Source: Haemophilus parahaemolyticus
Lineage (GTDB): Bacteria; Pseudomonadota; Gammaproteobacteria; Enterobacterales; Pasteurellaceae
Direction: 5' to 3'
Length of the DNA stretch: 30,722 nucleotides
NCBI RefSeq assembly: GCF_002015035.1
Contig: NZ_MUXY01000010.1
Location: 1-30,722 of the forward strand
In this document: positions 15,999-22,588 of the stretch, one piece after another
Layout of the letters: every line of letters starts with the position of its first letter
Numbering within the stretch: the first letter of the stretch is position 1
Position numbers and translations under genes: made by a program
Notes under the pieces: model-generated
The model's input: the letters and a program-made list of their open reading frames with translations, nothing else
Databases searched by the model: none
What the model was told of the DNA's origin: nothing

Positions 15999-16967
15999 TT
16001 AAGATCGTTTTTTAATCAACCACTCAACCAAGCCTGCTCTAATGACAAGTTTAGCCATTTTATGGCAATTTATTAGCTTAATTCCTTCATTTTGATAAGC
16101 ATTAACTTGCTCTTCATTAATATTTTCTAAACCTGAATGATAAATATAATACATTTCCGAATATTCAGAATTGTATTTATTTTTAAATTTTGAAATATAT
16201 TCATGTAACTGTTTAATGTCTGTATTTGATTTAATTTGTACAAAAATTCTTTTATTCGTCGAAGGCAAATATAAATCAAGATCAATTTCTTTCTGTGTTT
16301 TACCTAAAACAGAATATCGTTGCCACCCTAATCTAGAAAAAACAAGATCGACTAAAAGTTCAAAATCTCCCCACCATAAACCTTTAATCAATTTTTCAAC
16401 AGAGGATTCTAATATTCTAAAACGTTTATCTGCATTTTTGACCTCCTTAACAACCTCCCCATTTATTCTACGGATCAAATAATCTTTAAATTTAACATCG
16501 CAAATCGTTCCTCTAAATGCCCTAACTTGAGTTATACGGCCATCAAGGTTATCGATTGTTAATTCATTACCCTTTCTGTCTAGACAAGACCATTTTCCCC
16601 CATTACTCTTCACTTTGCGCCATCTAGTTTGATCCTTATCTAAATGCACAGTGCTATCACAGAACGCCCAGTAAAGCTTTCTACCATAAAATGTAATCCA
16701 AAGTGTATTCTCATCCAACGTATAAAAATCTCTGATTTGATTAACATGTCTCGTAGCTGCACCACTATCTTTTGTCCAATTTTCAAGACAATATTCTCGA
16801 CATTTATCCCATCTATCATTAAGGCATTCTTCATGCATATTGGTTTCTGGCTTAAATTCATAACCTAAACGAATCACATTTTCTTTCGTTATGCTTTTTT
16901 CTTCCCAACACCCGCTTGCTCCCAGCTTAATAAAACGAATATTAGTAGGTTCAATTTTTTCAAACAT
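15999..16967 (-). CDS. Mrr-like PD-(D/E)xK restriction endonuclease with N-terminal recognition-type domain
   Basis: This 322-residue protein is probably a solitary, modification-dependent nuclease. The C-terminal ~120 residues have the Mrr-type catalytic pattern: a helix with Glu203 (WGDFELLVDLVFSRLGW), then Asp229/Asp231 (EIDLDLYLP) and Q244-x-K246 (IFVQIKS). The Q-x-K variant is typical of Mrr. The N-terminal ~190 residues include FIKLGASGCWEE and ENTLWITFYGRKLYWAFC, which remind me of PUA/EVE-type modified-base-binding domains, though that is an inference. No methyltransferase gene is near, consistent with a type IV-like enzyme attacking modified foreign DNA. AT-rich and single-gene, with its own terminator. 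The ATG at 16967 has AAGGAAAAC upstream. Confidence 0.75.
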   Translation of the reverse strand: MFEKIEPTNIRFIKLGASGCWEEKSITKENVIRLGYEFKPETNMHEECLNDRWDKCREYCLENWTKDSGAATRHVNQIRDFYTLDENTLWITFYGRKLYWAFCDSTVHLDKDQTRWRKVKSNGGKWSCLDRKGNELTIDNLDGRITQVRAFRGTICDVKFKDYLIRRINGEVVKEVKNADKRFRILESSVEKLIKGLWWGDFELLVDLVFSRLGWQRYSVLGKTQKEIDLDLYLPSTNKRIFVQIKSNTDIKQLHEYISKFKNKYNSEYSEMYYIYHSGLENINEEQVNAYQNEGIKLINCHKMAKLVIRAGLVEWLIKKRS

Positions 16968-17040
16968 AGTTTTCCTTATTTTTAGTTAAAATTTACCGAA
17001 TTATACATAATTGAGCAAAAAAAACGATTTAAACATATTT

Positions 17041-17802
17041 TTACTCAACAATGAAATGGCTACAAACCACCGACAAATCATCATAAAAGACTTGCTTCTC
17101 AACTAATTTACGACACACCGTCAATCTAGATTTATCATTATCATATTGTTTCCAAATCTTTTCTCTCATTTCTTCTGAAAGACCATCTGTTAATCCATCA
17201 GAACAAAGTAATAAACTTTCTCCTTGTTGAATTTCAATTTCTTGATAAAAAATTTTATCTTGGAATTCGGAATAATCGGCGACTAAACAAGAAGAAACAC
17301 CGCCATAAATCGTGGCAAAATCTTCTTCTTTTTGATCGGGAAAATCAGCCAATAATTCAGAAAGAATTGAATGATCTTGTGTGATTTGTTGCCAGTTTCC
17401 TTGGGCATCAATTAAATAAGCTCGACTATCGCCTACGCTCAGAATTTTCACTTTACGGGTGATTTGATCAATTTCAGCAGCCACAAAAGTGGTCGCCGAA
17501 CCGAAATAATCCTCAGCTAACTCTGCGGATAAACTGGATTGTAAATCGTAGATCGTTTGGCGACTTAGGCTTTCCATTTGGCTTAACAATTGCATCGCCA
17601 ATTTACTCGCTTTTTCAGGTCGATTGCTATTGGAAATACCATCTGCCACGCCCACAATAAAGTGCGGTCGGTTTTCAAGGCGTTTTTCAGCCGTTTTGAG
17701 TTTATATTGAAACACCGCCTCGCCATTAAAAAGGGCATCTTGGTTGTGTCGCTTGTTGCTGCCAATTTGTTGGCAGAAGGTAATTTCGCAAAAATTTTCC
17801 AT
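17041..17802 (-). CDS. PP2C-family Ser/Thr protein phosphatase
   Basis: This 253-residue soluble metallophosphatase has all main PP2C motifs in order: GSNKRHNQDA (Asp22), FIVGVADGIS (Asp54, Gly55), SATTFVAAEI, VKILSVGDSRAYLI, ITQDHSIL, LLLCSDGLTDGLS and FYDDLSVV. The metal-binding aspartates are therefore present, and it should be active with Mn or Mg. It is the last gene of a three-gene operon; its ATG overlaps the stop of the SIR2 gene (TAATG). No Ser/Thr kinase gene is in the window, so the phosphoprotein partner is unknown. A USS of the Haemophilus type (AAGTGCGGT) lies inside it at 17660-17668. Confidence 0.92.
   Translation of the reverse strand: MENFCEITFCQQIGSNKRHNQDALFNGEAVFQYKLKTAEKRLENRPHFIVGVADGISNSNRPEKASKLAMQLLSQMESLSRQTIYDLQSSLSAELAEDYFGSATTFVAAEIDQITRKVKILSVGDSRAYLIDAQGNWQQITQDHSILSELLADFPDQKEEDFATIYGGVSSCLVADYSEFQDKIFYQEIEIQQGESLLLCSDGLTDGLSEEMREKIWKQYDNDKSRLTVCRKLVEKQVFYDDLSVVCSHFIVE
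17660..17668 (+). other. Haemophilus-type USS (AAGTGCGGT)
   Basis: Perfect 9-mer of the 'Hin' uptake dialect within the PP2C gene, in a window otherwise dominated by the Apl dialect ACAAGCGGT. Confidence 0.7.
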
Positions 17803-18647
17803 TATTCAACCGCTTGTTGAGAAGGATTTAGAAGGCAATCAATTGCTTTTAGGGCATCTAACGCCTTCATTTCGAGACTTAAAAAGTGCATTTTCGGCAC
17901 GCCTGCATCTTGTGGATTAATACGGATAAACCCGCCCTTTTTTGCTTTCTCCGTACGTTCAGAAAAGCGACGCACAGTAGGAATGGCTTTCCCTGCACCC
18001 AGTTCGATAACGACGAGATTTTGCACTTCTTTTAACCACGATTCTAACCGCACTTTTTTAAAATCCTGATATTGACTTGCATAACTCCAATCATTAAACA
18101 TTAGTACATTTTGACGAGCAAAGCCCCCACAATAAGGACAATATGGTTTTTCACTGGTTAAACATAAGTTTTCATTATCCACGACAGGTTGAAAACTTGA
18201 TGCAGACCAACTTAATCCTAGACAATTATTGACACACTGAAGACGCTCCAAAGTACCGTGTACTTCATAAACATGGCTATCATCAAAACCAGCCTTTTGA
18301 AAATGCCCATCTACATTACTGGTAAAAACGAAATATCCGTGAGATTTAGCTCCCGCCCAACGTTTTAAAATCTGATACCCTTCGTGAGGAATAGTATTTC
18401 GGTATTGAACTAATCGATGCCCATAAAACCAATAGGCTAGTTCCTGATTATGCTTATAAGCTAGTGGTGTCGCGATCTCTTCAAAAGATATATTATGTTC
18501 TTTAAACATAGGATAAGCATTCCAAAATCCGCCAACGCTGCGAAAATCGGGCAGCCCAGAATCCACGCTCATACCCGCACCAGCTGTAATTAAAATGCCA
18601 TCCGCTTTGCGAATAAGCTCCACTGCATAATTCAAATCATTTTTCAT
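17802..18647 (-). CDS. SIR2-family NAD-dependent protein deacylase (sirtuin)
   Basis: This 281-residue protein shows the NAD-binding GAGMSVDSGLPDFR (residues 23-36), TSNVDGHFQKAG (109-120), and the catalytic His130 in EVHGTL. Zinc-site cysteines are C138, C142, C170 and C173, and RQNVLMFND follows. The core is complete, so it should be able to cleave NAD and deacylate, or possibly ADP-ribosylate, target proteins. It is longer than CobB and divergent from it. The start codon lies within the ATGA overlap with the upstream FtsK-gamma-like gene, and its stop overlaps the PP2C start, so all three proteins should be made together. It holds a Haemophilus-type USS at 18047-18055. Confidence 0.92.
   Translation of the reverse strand: MKNDLNYAVELIRKADGILITAGAGMSVDSGLPDFRSVGGFWNAYPMFKEHNISFEEIATPLAYKHNQELAYWFYGHRLVQYRNTIPHEGYQILKRWAGAKSHGYFVFTSNVDGHFQKAGFDDSHVYEVHGTLERLQCVNNCLGLSWSASSFQPVVDNENLCLTSEKPYCPYCGGFARQNVLMFNDWSYASQYQDFKKVRLESWLKEVQNLVVIELGAGKAIPTVRRFSERTEKAKKGGFIRINPQDAGVPKMHFLSLEMKALDALKAIDCLLNPSQQAVE
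18047..18055 (-). other. Haemophilus-type USS in the SIR2 gene
   Basis: ACCGCACTT, the complement of AAGTGCGGT, followed by a T-run as in the extended Hin consensus. Confidence 0.7.
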
Positions 18648-18844
18648 AATACTTTTCTCTGCCCATTTTTCATTGGTGAAATAATACCCGCTTGTTCCAA
18701 CTGTTCTAAAATTTGTCCAGCTCGATTAAAACCCAACATAAATCTGCGTTGAATCATCGAGCAAGATGCAACTTTTTGTTGTTGCACAAATTTTTTTACA
18801 TCCTCAAAAAGTGGATCGCGCGTATCAGTTACTTTCATTAACAT
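18644..18844 (-). CDS. Stand-alone FtsK-gamma-like winged-helix protein
   Basis: This is a 66-residue protein. The pattern DPLFEDVKKFVQQQKVASCS, then MIQRRFMLGFNRAGQILEQL, then EQAGIISP follows the C-terminal gamma domain of FtsK almost residue for residue (canonical QRxFRIGYNRAARIIEQME). In FtsK this winged helix reads the KOPS sequences that orient DNA translocation and activates XerD. Here it is free, with no motor or membrane domain. The ATG at 18844 has a GAGGAG site 7 nt upstream. It is the first gene of the operon with SIR2 and PP2C and overlaps SIR2 by 4 nt. It may be a DNA-binding regulator of the operon, or target the enzymes to DNA; both are inferences. Confidence 0.8.
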   Translation of the reverse strand: MLMKVTDTRDPLFEDVKKFVQQQKVASCSMIQRRFMLGFNRAGQILEQLEQAGIISPMKNGQRKVL

Positions 18845-18942
18845 AATTTTTCTCCTCTGTCGTTTTTATAAATCTCTAGAAAAAGGCTTAAGAGTGCTAT
18901 AAGAAGTAAAACATCTCTTTTATGGAAAAAATTATATGAAGG

Positions 18943-18964
18943 GAAGCGACAATTCATGTCGTTA
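18943..18964 (+). repeat. 22-nt direct repeat, copy 1
   Basis: GAAGCGACAATTCATGTCGT plus TA. It contains the small stem CGACA/TGTCG. An identical copy lies at 22467-22488 in the same orientation; the ending TGTCGTTAG also recurs near 15978. Confidence 0.75.
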
Positions 18965-19020
18965 GTGAATATTACAAGCGGTTATTTTTAGGAGATTTTT
19001 TGCAAATAAGATTATCTGTA

Positions 19021-19057
19021 TTGCAATATGTATATTTATCTGTTTATATATACATAT
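19021..19057 (+). promoter_or_regulatory. Promoter and inverted-repeat operator of the RhuM-Fic gene
   Basis: TTGCAA at 19021-19026 and TATATA at 19045-19050 (18-nt spacing) could be -35 and -10 boxes. A perfect 10-bp inverted repeat, ATATGTATAT (19026-19035) and ATATACATAT (19048-19057), overlaps both, with a 12-nt spacer. This is the arrangement expected for a repressor site and suggests autoregulation. Confidence 0.5.
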
Positions 19058-19077
19058 AACTTATTAAGGAAAAGAAT

Positions 19078-20076
19078 ATGAATAACCAAAATCCGATTGA
19101 AATTTACCAAGCTCAAGATGGCACAACGCAAGTGGAAGTGAGATTTGAAAATGATACCGTTTGGCTTTCCCAGGCTCAGATGGCAATGTTATTTGATAAA
19201 GATATTCGCACCATTAATGAGCACATTACCAATATATTTGATGACGAAGAACTTGAGAAAGAATCAACTATCCGGAAATTCCGGATAGTTCGCCAAGAAG
19301 GTAAACGCCAAGTCAATCGTGAAATTGAGCATTATGATTTAGATATGATTATCTCTGTTGGTTATAGAGTAAAATCTAAACAAGGCATTAGTTTCCGCCG
19401 TTGGGCAACTGCACGTTTAAAAGAATATCTGACTCAAGGCTATACCATTAACCAAAAGCGTTTGCAGCAAAATGCTCACGAATTAGAACAAGCACTTGCA
19501 CTTATTCAAAAAACGGCAAATTCATCGGAATTAACGCTAGAAAGCGGTCGCGGATTAGTGGATATTGTCAGCCGTTATACGCATACGTTTTTATGGCTAC
19601 AACAATATGATGAAGGTTTACTTGCTGAACCTGAAACACAGCAAGGCGGTACATTACCGACTTATATTGAGGTTTGTTCTGCACTAGCAGAGTTAAAATC
19701 ACAGCTGATGGCAAAAGGTGAAGCAAGTGATCTCTTTGGACGTGAACGAGATAACGGCTTATCTGCGATTTTAGGCAATTTAGATCAAAGTGTATTTGGT
19801 GAACCCGCTTATCCAAGCATTGAAGCAAAAGCGGCACATTTACTTTATTTTGTCGTCAAGAACCATCCTTTTTCAGATGGTAATAAACGTAGTGGCGCAT
19901 TTTTATTTGTAGATTTCTTACATAGAAATGGACGTTTATTTGATCATAATGGGCATCCAGTTATCAATGATACCGGGCTTGCAGCACTCACTTTATTAGT
20001 CGCAGAATCTGATCCGAAACAAAAAGAAACGCTTATTAGGCTTATTATGCATATGCTTAAGCAAGAGAAGCTATGA
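19078..20076 (+). CDS. RhuM-family protein with C-terminal Fic/Doc domain
   Basis: This is a 332-residue cytoplasmic protein. Residues ~5-125 match the virulence RhuM domain (IEIYQAQDGTTQVEVRFEND, WLSQAQMAMLF, then YDLDMIISVGYRVKSKQG and FRRWATARLKEYL). A helical linker follows. The last ~130 residues form a Fic domain with the active motif HPFSDGNKRSGAF at 263-275 intact, including the catalytic His. Fic enzymes transfer AMP or another group from a nucleotide to a target protein, so this is an active-looking toxin-like or regulatory enzyme. No antitoxin with the inhibitory Fic motif adjoins it. AAGGA precedes the ATG at 19078. A 25-nt perfect palindrome lies inside the gene (19266-19290). 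Confidence 0.88.
   Translation: MNNQNPIEIYQAQDGTTQVEVRFENDTVWLSQAQMAMLFDKDIRTINEHITNIFDDEELEKESTIRKFRIVRQEGKRQVNREIEHYDLDMIISVGYRVKSKQGISFRRWATARLKEYLTQGYTINQKRLQQNAHELEQALALIQKTANSSELTLESGRGLVDIVSRYTHTFLWLQQYDEGLLAEPETQQGGTLPTYIEVCSALAELKSQLMAKGEASDLFGRERDNGLSAILGNLDQSVFGEPAYPSIEAKAAHLLYFVVKNHPFSDGNKRSGAFLFVDFLHRNGRLFDHNGHPVINDTGLAALTLLVAESDPKQKETLIRLIMHMLKQEKL
19266..19290. repeat. 25-nt perfect palindrome within the RhuM-Fic gene
   Basis: AACTATCCGGAA (19266-19277), one central A, TTCCGGATAGTT (19279-19290). All 12 base pairs match. It falls in codons for TIRKFRIVR of the RhuM domain. Confidence 0.9.
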
Positions 20077-20103
20077 TAAATAGCGACTGAAGTCGCTATT
20101 TAT
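20076..20103. terminator. Hairpin between convergent RhuM-Fic and UDG-like genes
   Basis: ATAAATAGCGAC (20076-20087), loop TGAA, GTCGCTATTTAT (20092-20103): a perfect 12-bp stem starting at the RhuM-Fic stop codon. AT-rich tails on both sides replace a long T-run. Confidence 0.7.
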
Positions 20104-20130
20104 CTATCAACGTTAAACTTAATAAAAAAA

Positions 20131-20847
20131 TTATTTACATAATTCTTTTACTGACTCTACTAATGCTTCCATTTTGTCGTAAGAATTAATGCCACTTGGG
20201 CCACCAAAAAATGGGCAAACACAAATTAAAGTATCATTGTACTTACGATAGAAGATATTAAATTCTTTCAACGCTTTAGTTTCATATACGGCTTCTCCAG
20301 TAAAAAACTTAAAGAAGTTATCTTTTTCAGTGACTCCCGTACAAATAATAACTTTAGGATTACATTCATCTATAAGTTGACGATAAAAAGCACCACGATT
20401 TTCAACACACCACTCTCTATATTCATTGAATGTTTCAAATCCAGTCATCTTAATGAATTGTTCATTCCATTGAATTGATGATCTATTTTTGAAATTGATT
20501 GGCAGCATATTTAATTTAAAACCAATACCCTGTGGATAAAGCACATTATAAGTACTCACAAAATACTCATAGCTTTCACCACTTTTCCAATCTAAATTGT
20601 AGTAGTACCACAAAAACCAACATATTTTTTGATTATATTGCGTAGTCCAACTCCCATCAAAATCGTCCTCTAACCAAGAGTGCGGTATTAATTTAGGGCT
20701 TAAACTAAATTTCTTATAAAAATCATCAGGAGAAGCTTCATCACCAATCCCCCATTCTAACCCACAAAACCAAACATCTGAGTTAGGATTTCCTCCATCT
20801 CCTCCAGCGAAGGATACTGCCACTTTTTTAAAATCTTCTGTTACCAT
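20131..20847 (-). CDS. Hypothetical protein with possible uracil-DNA-glycosylase-like fold
   Basis: This 238-residue protein is not recognised with certainty. The early block SDVWFCGLEWG, the mid-block NPKVIICTG and the late block FFGGPSGINS are spaced like the UDG-superfamily motifs (a first GxE-type loop, a strand ending in a small residue, and an HPS-like loop here reading GPS-x-N). The canonical catalytic residues are not clear, so a non-glycosylase role is possible. It is rich in aromatic residues. I prefer the ATG at 20847 because the AAGGG site is then 7 nt away (20850 is also an ATG). That site overlaps the stop of the upstream OGFr-domain gene, so the two are translationally linked and probably work together. 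Confidence 0.5.
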   Translation of the reverse strand: MVTEDFKKVAVSFAGGDGGNPNSDVWFCGLEWGIGDEASPDDFYKKFSLSPKLIPHSWLEDDFDGSWTTQYNQKICWFLWYYYNLDWKSGESYEYFVSTYNVLYPQGIGFKLNMLPINFKNRSSIQWNEQFIKMTGFETFNEYREWCVENRGAFYRQLIDECNPKVIICTGVTEKDNFFKFFTGEAVYETKALKEFNIFYRKYNDTLICVCPFFGGPSGINSYDKMEALVESVKELCK

Positions 20848-20857
20848 CATTTTACCC

Positions 20858-21355
20858 TTATTGTTGAAGTAGATTTGTCCAAATTTCCATTGTTTCTTCT
20901 TGAATTACGCCTTTTTCTTGACCTAATTTTATTGCCAGTTGCTGTAAACTTTTAGCCAACTCAGGATGACCGCAATAATTTAAACTACGAATGATGCGGG
21001 AAATCTTCTTACTTTCATGCCCAATATTGCGTAGCCAAACTTTACGTTCAGTTAATTCAGGTTTAGGGTAAATTTTATTACATTCACGGTATAAATAGAA
21101 ATAATCCAGAATAATATCAATAGAATGTAAATATTTATTTTGAATTGCTTCATCTCCAATAAAAATAACCAGGTCTTCTTCGTTAAAAACCGGTACTGAA
21201 CGATTCCATTTTGAACTTTCTGTTACAGGTAAAAGCCAAGGAATATAAAAATAAGCATCGCCAATCATTCTTTTGGGCATTGCCCACATATCTTGCAAAG
21301 ATAAATTATGTTGGCTTTTTCTTTGTTCTAAATAAAATTCAATTACTGGATGCAT
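20858..21355 (-). CDS. OGFr-like conserved-domain protein
   Basis: This is a 165-residue soluble protein. AYFYIPWLLPVTESSKWNRS near residue 40, then PVFNEEDLVIF, and later HESKKISRIIRSLNYCGHPE followed by LAKSLQQLAIKL match the layout of the conserved OGFr domain: an 'IxWLFP' motif, N-x-P/L, and a basic 'RITRILKSLxxLG' helix. In vertebrates the domain belongs to the opioid growth factor receptor; bacterial members have no known role. Length agrees with a single domain. Lies directly upstream of the UDG-like gene with 10 nt between stop and start. The assignment is from motif layout only. Confidence 0.6.
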   Translation of the reverse strand: MHPVIEFYLEQRKSQHNLSLQDMWAMPKRMIGDAYFYIPWLLPVTESSKWNRSVPVFNEEDLVIFIGDEAIQNKYLHSIDIILDYFYLYRECNKIYPKPELTERKVWLRNIGHESKKISRIIRSLNYCGHPELAKSLQQLAIKLGQEKGVIQEETMEIWTNLLQQ

Positions 21356-21417
21356 ACATTTCTCGTTAATTCATCAGTCATACAGTATAGCGATATGAAA
21401 CTTGCTATTTATGTGAA

Positions 21418-21426
21418 AAGTGCGGT
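21418..21426 (+). other. Haemophilus-type USS (AAGTGCGGT) beside the broken SIR2
   Basis: Perfect 9-mer in the 88-nt gap between the OGFr gene and the SIR2 remnant; third copy of this dialect in the island. Confidence 0.7.
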
Positions 21427-21443
21427 TGTTTTTCTATGATTTT

Positions 21444-21533
21444 TTAATTTTCTCCAATAACTCGGCGACCACTTTCGGTACTAATTCCAGCTCCAGTTAA
21501 TACCACGCAAATTGGTTTCTTTTCCAAAGTCAT
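21444..21533 (-). pseudogene. 5' remnant of a second SIR2 (CobB-like) gene
   Basis: A 29-codon frame starts at 21533: MTLEKKPICVVLTGAGISTE, then SGRRVIGEN and a stop. VVLTGAGISTESG is the diagnostic start of the sirtuin NAD-binding motif, which should continue with (I)RTFR. After SGR the protein match breaks off. A GGAG site lies 7-8 nt before the ATG, and the start is 3 nt after the stop of the nucleotidase gene, so it was once the next gene of that operon. It is too short to be functional. It differs from the intact SIR2 at 17802-18647. Confidence 0.8.
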
Positions 21534-21536
21534 TTT

Positions 21537-22427
21537 TCAGGCTCCTTTTTGTCCTAAAATTTCATCAACCTGTCTATCTCTCGCCATCATGCCAAAAATA
21601 TTCCCTGCTTTATAAAGCGGTTGATAAGTATAGCTTTCAATATGCAGAAATGGCTTATCGGAAAGATGTTGGAAATATTGTTTTAGCTGTGATTTTGAAC
21701 GTAATAACACGTCATATTCGGCTCGAATATGAGTACACATTGCTTCAATACGCATTTTAAATTCATCACTGAGATAAGAGCTGATAATTAAATAGACCGT
21801 TTTGTGTTCGGTTGTTTTCTCGTCGGCATAAACACATGCCAAATTAAACACTTGCCATTTATAGCGATCTGCAAAAGTACCAATGACTCGGCTTTGCTCC
21901 TCATTTTCAACTTGCACAAGGGCGGCAGGCTTTTTCAAACAATCTTGCAAAATATCACTTGGTGTAAAAGACCCACAGCCTAAGTAAGATAAGACGCAAT
22001 TCCAATTAGCAAACTGTTCTGTACCAAAATGAACATGTTCGCCTTGAAATTTACCAGCACCATTTTTAGTGCGATCATCAATTAAATAATCACCTTGGTT
22101 GAGATTTTTATGATGGGATAAAATCAATCGTTTGTATAAGGCTGAACCTTTTTCTTCACCGAAATAATGTTGAATCCATTTTACTTTATCACTCCAAGCG
22201 GAAGGATTATGCCAAGGAGCAGTAGAGAGCACATAAATATGGTATTTCTTCATCAATTTATGGACAGCCGAAATCGCATTCGGCATGGGTTCCATTAAGC
22301 TAAAAATGCCCTCAACTTTATCATATCGCCCCTCATACTCTTGCTTGGTTTTCTCATCTAATTTTGCAATACCAGACGGAAAATCAACCATCACATTATC
22401 CATATCAATGTACACAATCTGTTTCAT
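21537..22427 (-). CDS. HAD-type 5'(3')-deoxyribonucleotidase-domain protein with extra C-terminal domain
   Basis: This is a 296-residue protein. The N-terminal ~150 residues match NT5C-type nucleotidases of the HAD superfamily: motif I IDMDNVMVDF (nucleophile Asp8, general acid Asp10), motif II LSTAPWHNPSAW, a Lys in SDKVKWI, and YLIDDRTKNGAGKF as the metal-binding acidic motif. The expected reaction is dephosphorylation of (deoxy)nucleoside monophosphates. Residues ~155-296 form a second domain I do not recognise (FADRYKWQVFNLACVYADEK onward). The first gene of a former pair with the SIR2 remnant. AGGACATT precedes the ATG. A link to NAD or nucleotide metabolism is suggested by this pairing but not proven. 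Confidence 0.75.
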   Translation of the reverse strand: MKQIVYIDMDNVMVDFPSGIAKLDEKTKQEYEGRYDKVEGIFSLMEPMPNAISAVHKLMKKYHIYVLSTAPWHNPSAWSDKVKWIQHYFGEEKGSALYKRLILSHHKNLNQGDYLIDDRTKNGAGKFQGEHVHFGTEQFANWNCVLSYLGCGSFTPSDILQDCLKKPAALVQVENEEQSRVIGTFADRYKWQVFNLACVYADEKTTEHKTVYLIISSYLSDEFKMRIEAMCTHIRAEYDVLLRSKSQLKQYFQHLSDKPFLHIESYTYQPLYKAGNIFGMMARDRQVDEILGQKGA

Positions 22428-22466
22428 TTGAATGTCCTCTCTGTTGATGGCTTAATGATAAAAGAT

Positions 22467-22488
22467 GAAGCGACAATTCATGTCGTTA
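22467..22488 (+). repeat. 22-nt direct repeat, copy 2
   Basis: Identical to 18943-18964. It lies 40 nt upstream of the nucleotidase start, close to the right border of the accessory island. Confidence 0.75.
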
Positions 22489-22588
22489 TGTATTTTTGTC
22501 TAAATAAGTACGGTCAATTTCTTGATAATCTTTACCAATTCAGTTGTGCTTCTTGGCAGCAGGAGTGCCGATTTAGCCGCTTGTATTT

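Noticed and set aside
15999..16967. Nuclease as part of a complete restriction-modification system.
   Set aside because: No methyltransferase or specificity gene lies within the window.
17041..18844. SIR2 operon as a known defence system such as Thoeris or DSR.
   Set aside because: No TIR-domain partner is present, and the protein is a complete zinc-type sirtuin of 281 residues rather than the larger SIR2 effectors of those systems.
19078..20076. RhuM-Fic gene as half of a classical toxin-antitoxin pair.
   Set aside because: No small antitoxin gene adjoins it; the next gene is convergent and separated by a hairpin.
14769..22500. The island as a prophage or conjugative element.
   Set aside because: No integrase, phage structural, replication or transfer genes are visible; only an IS remnant.
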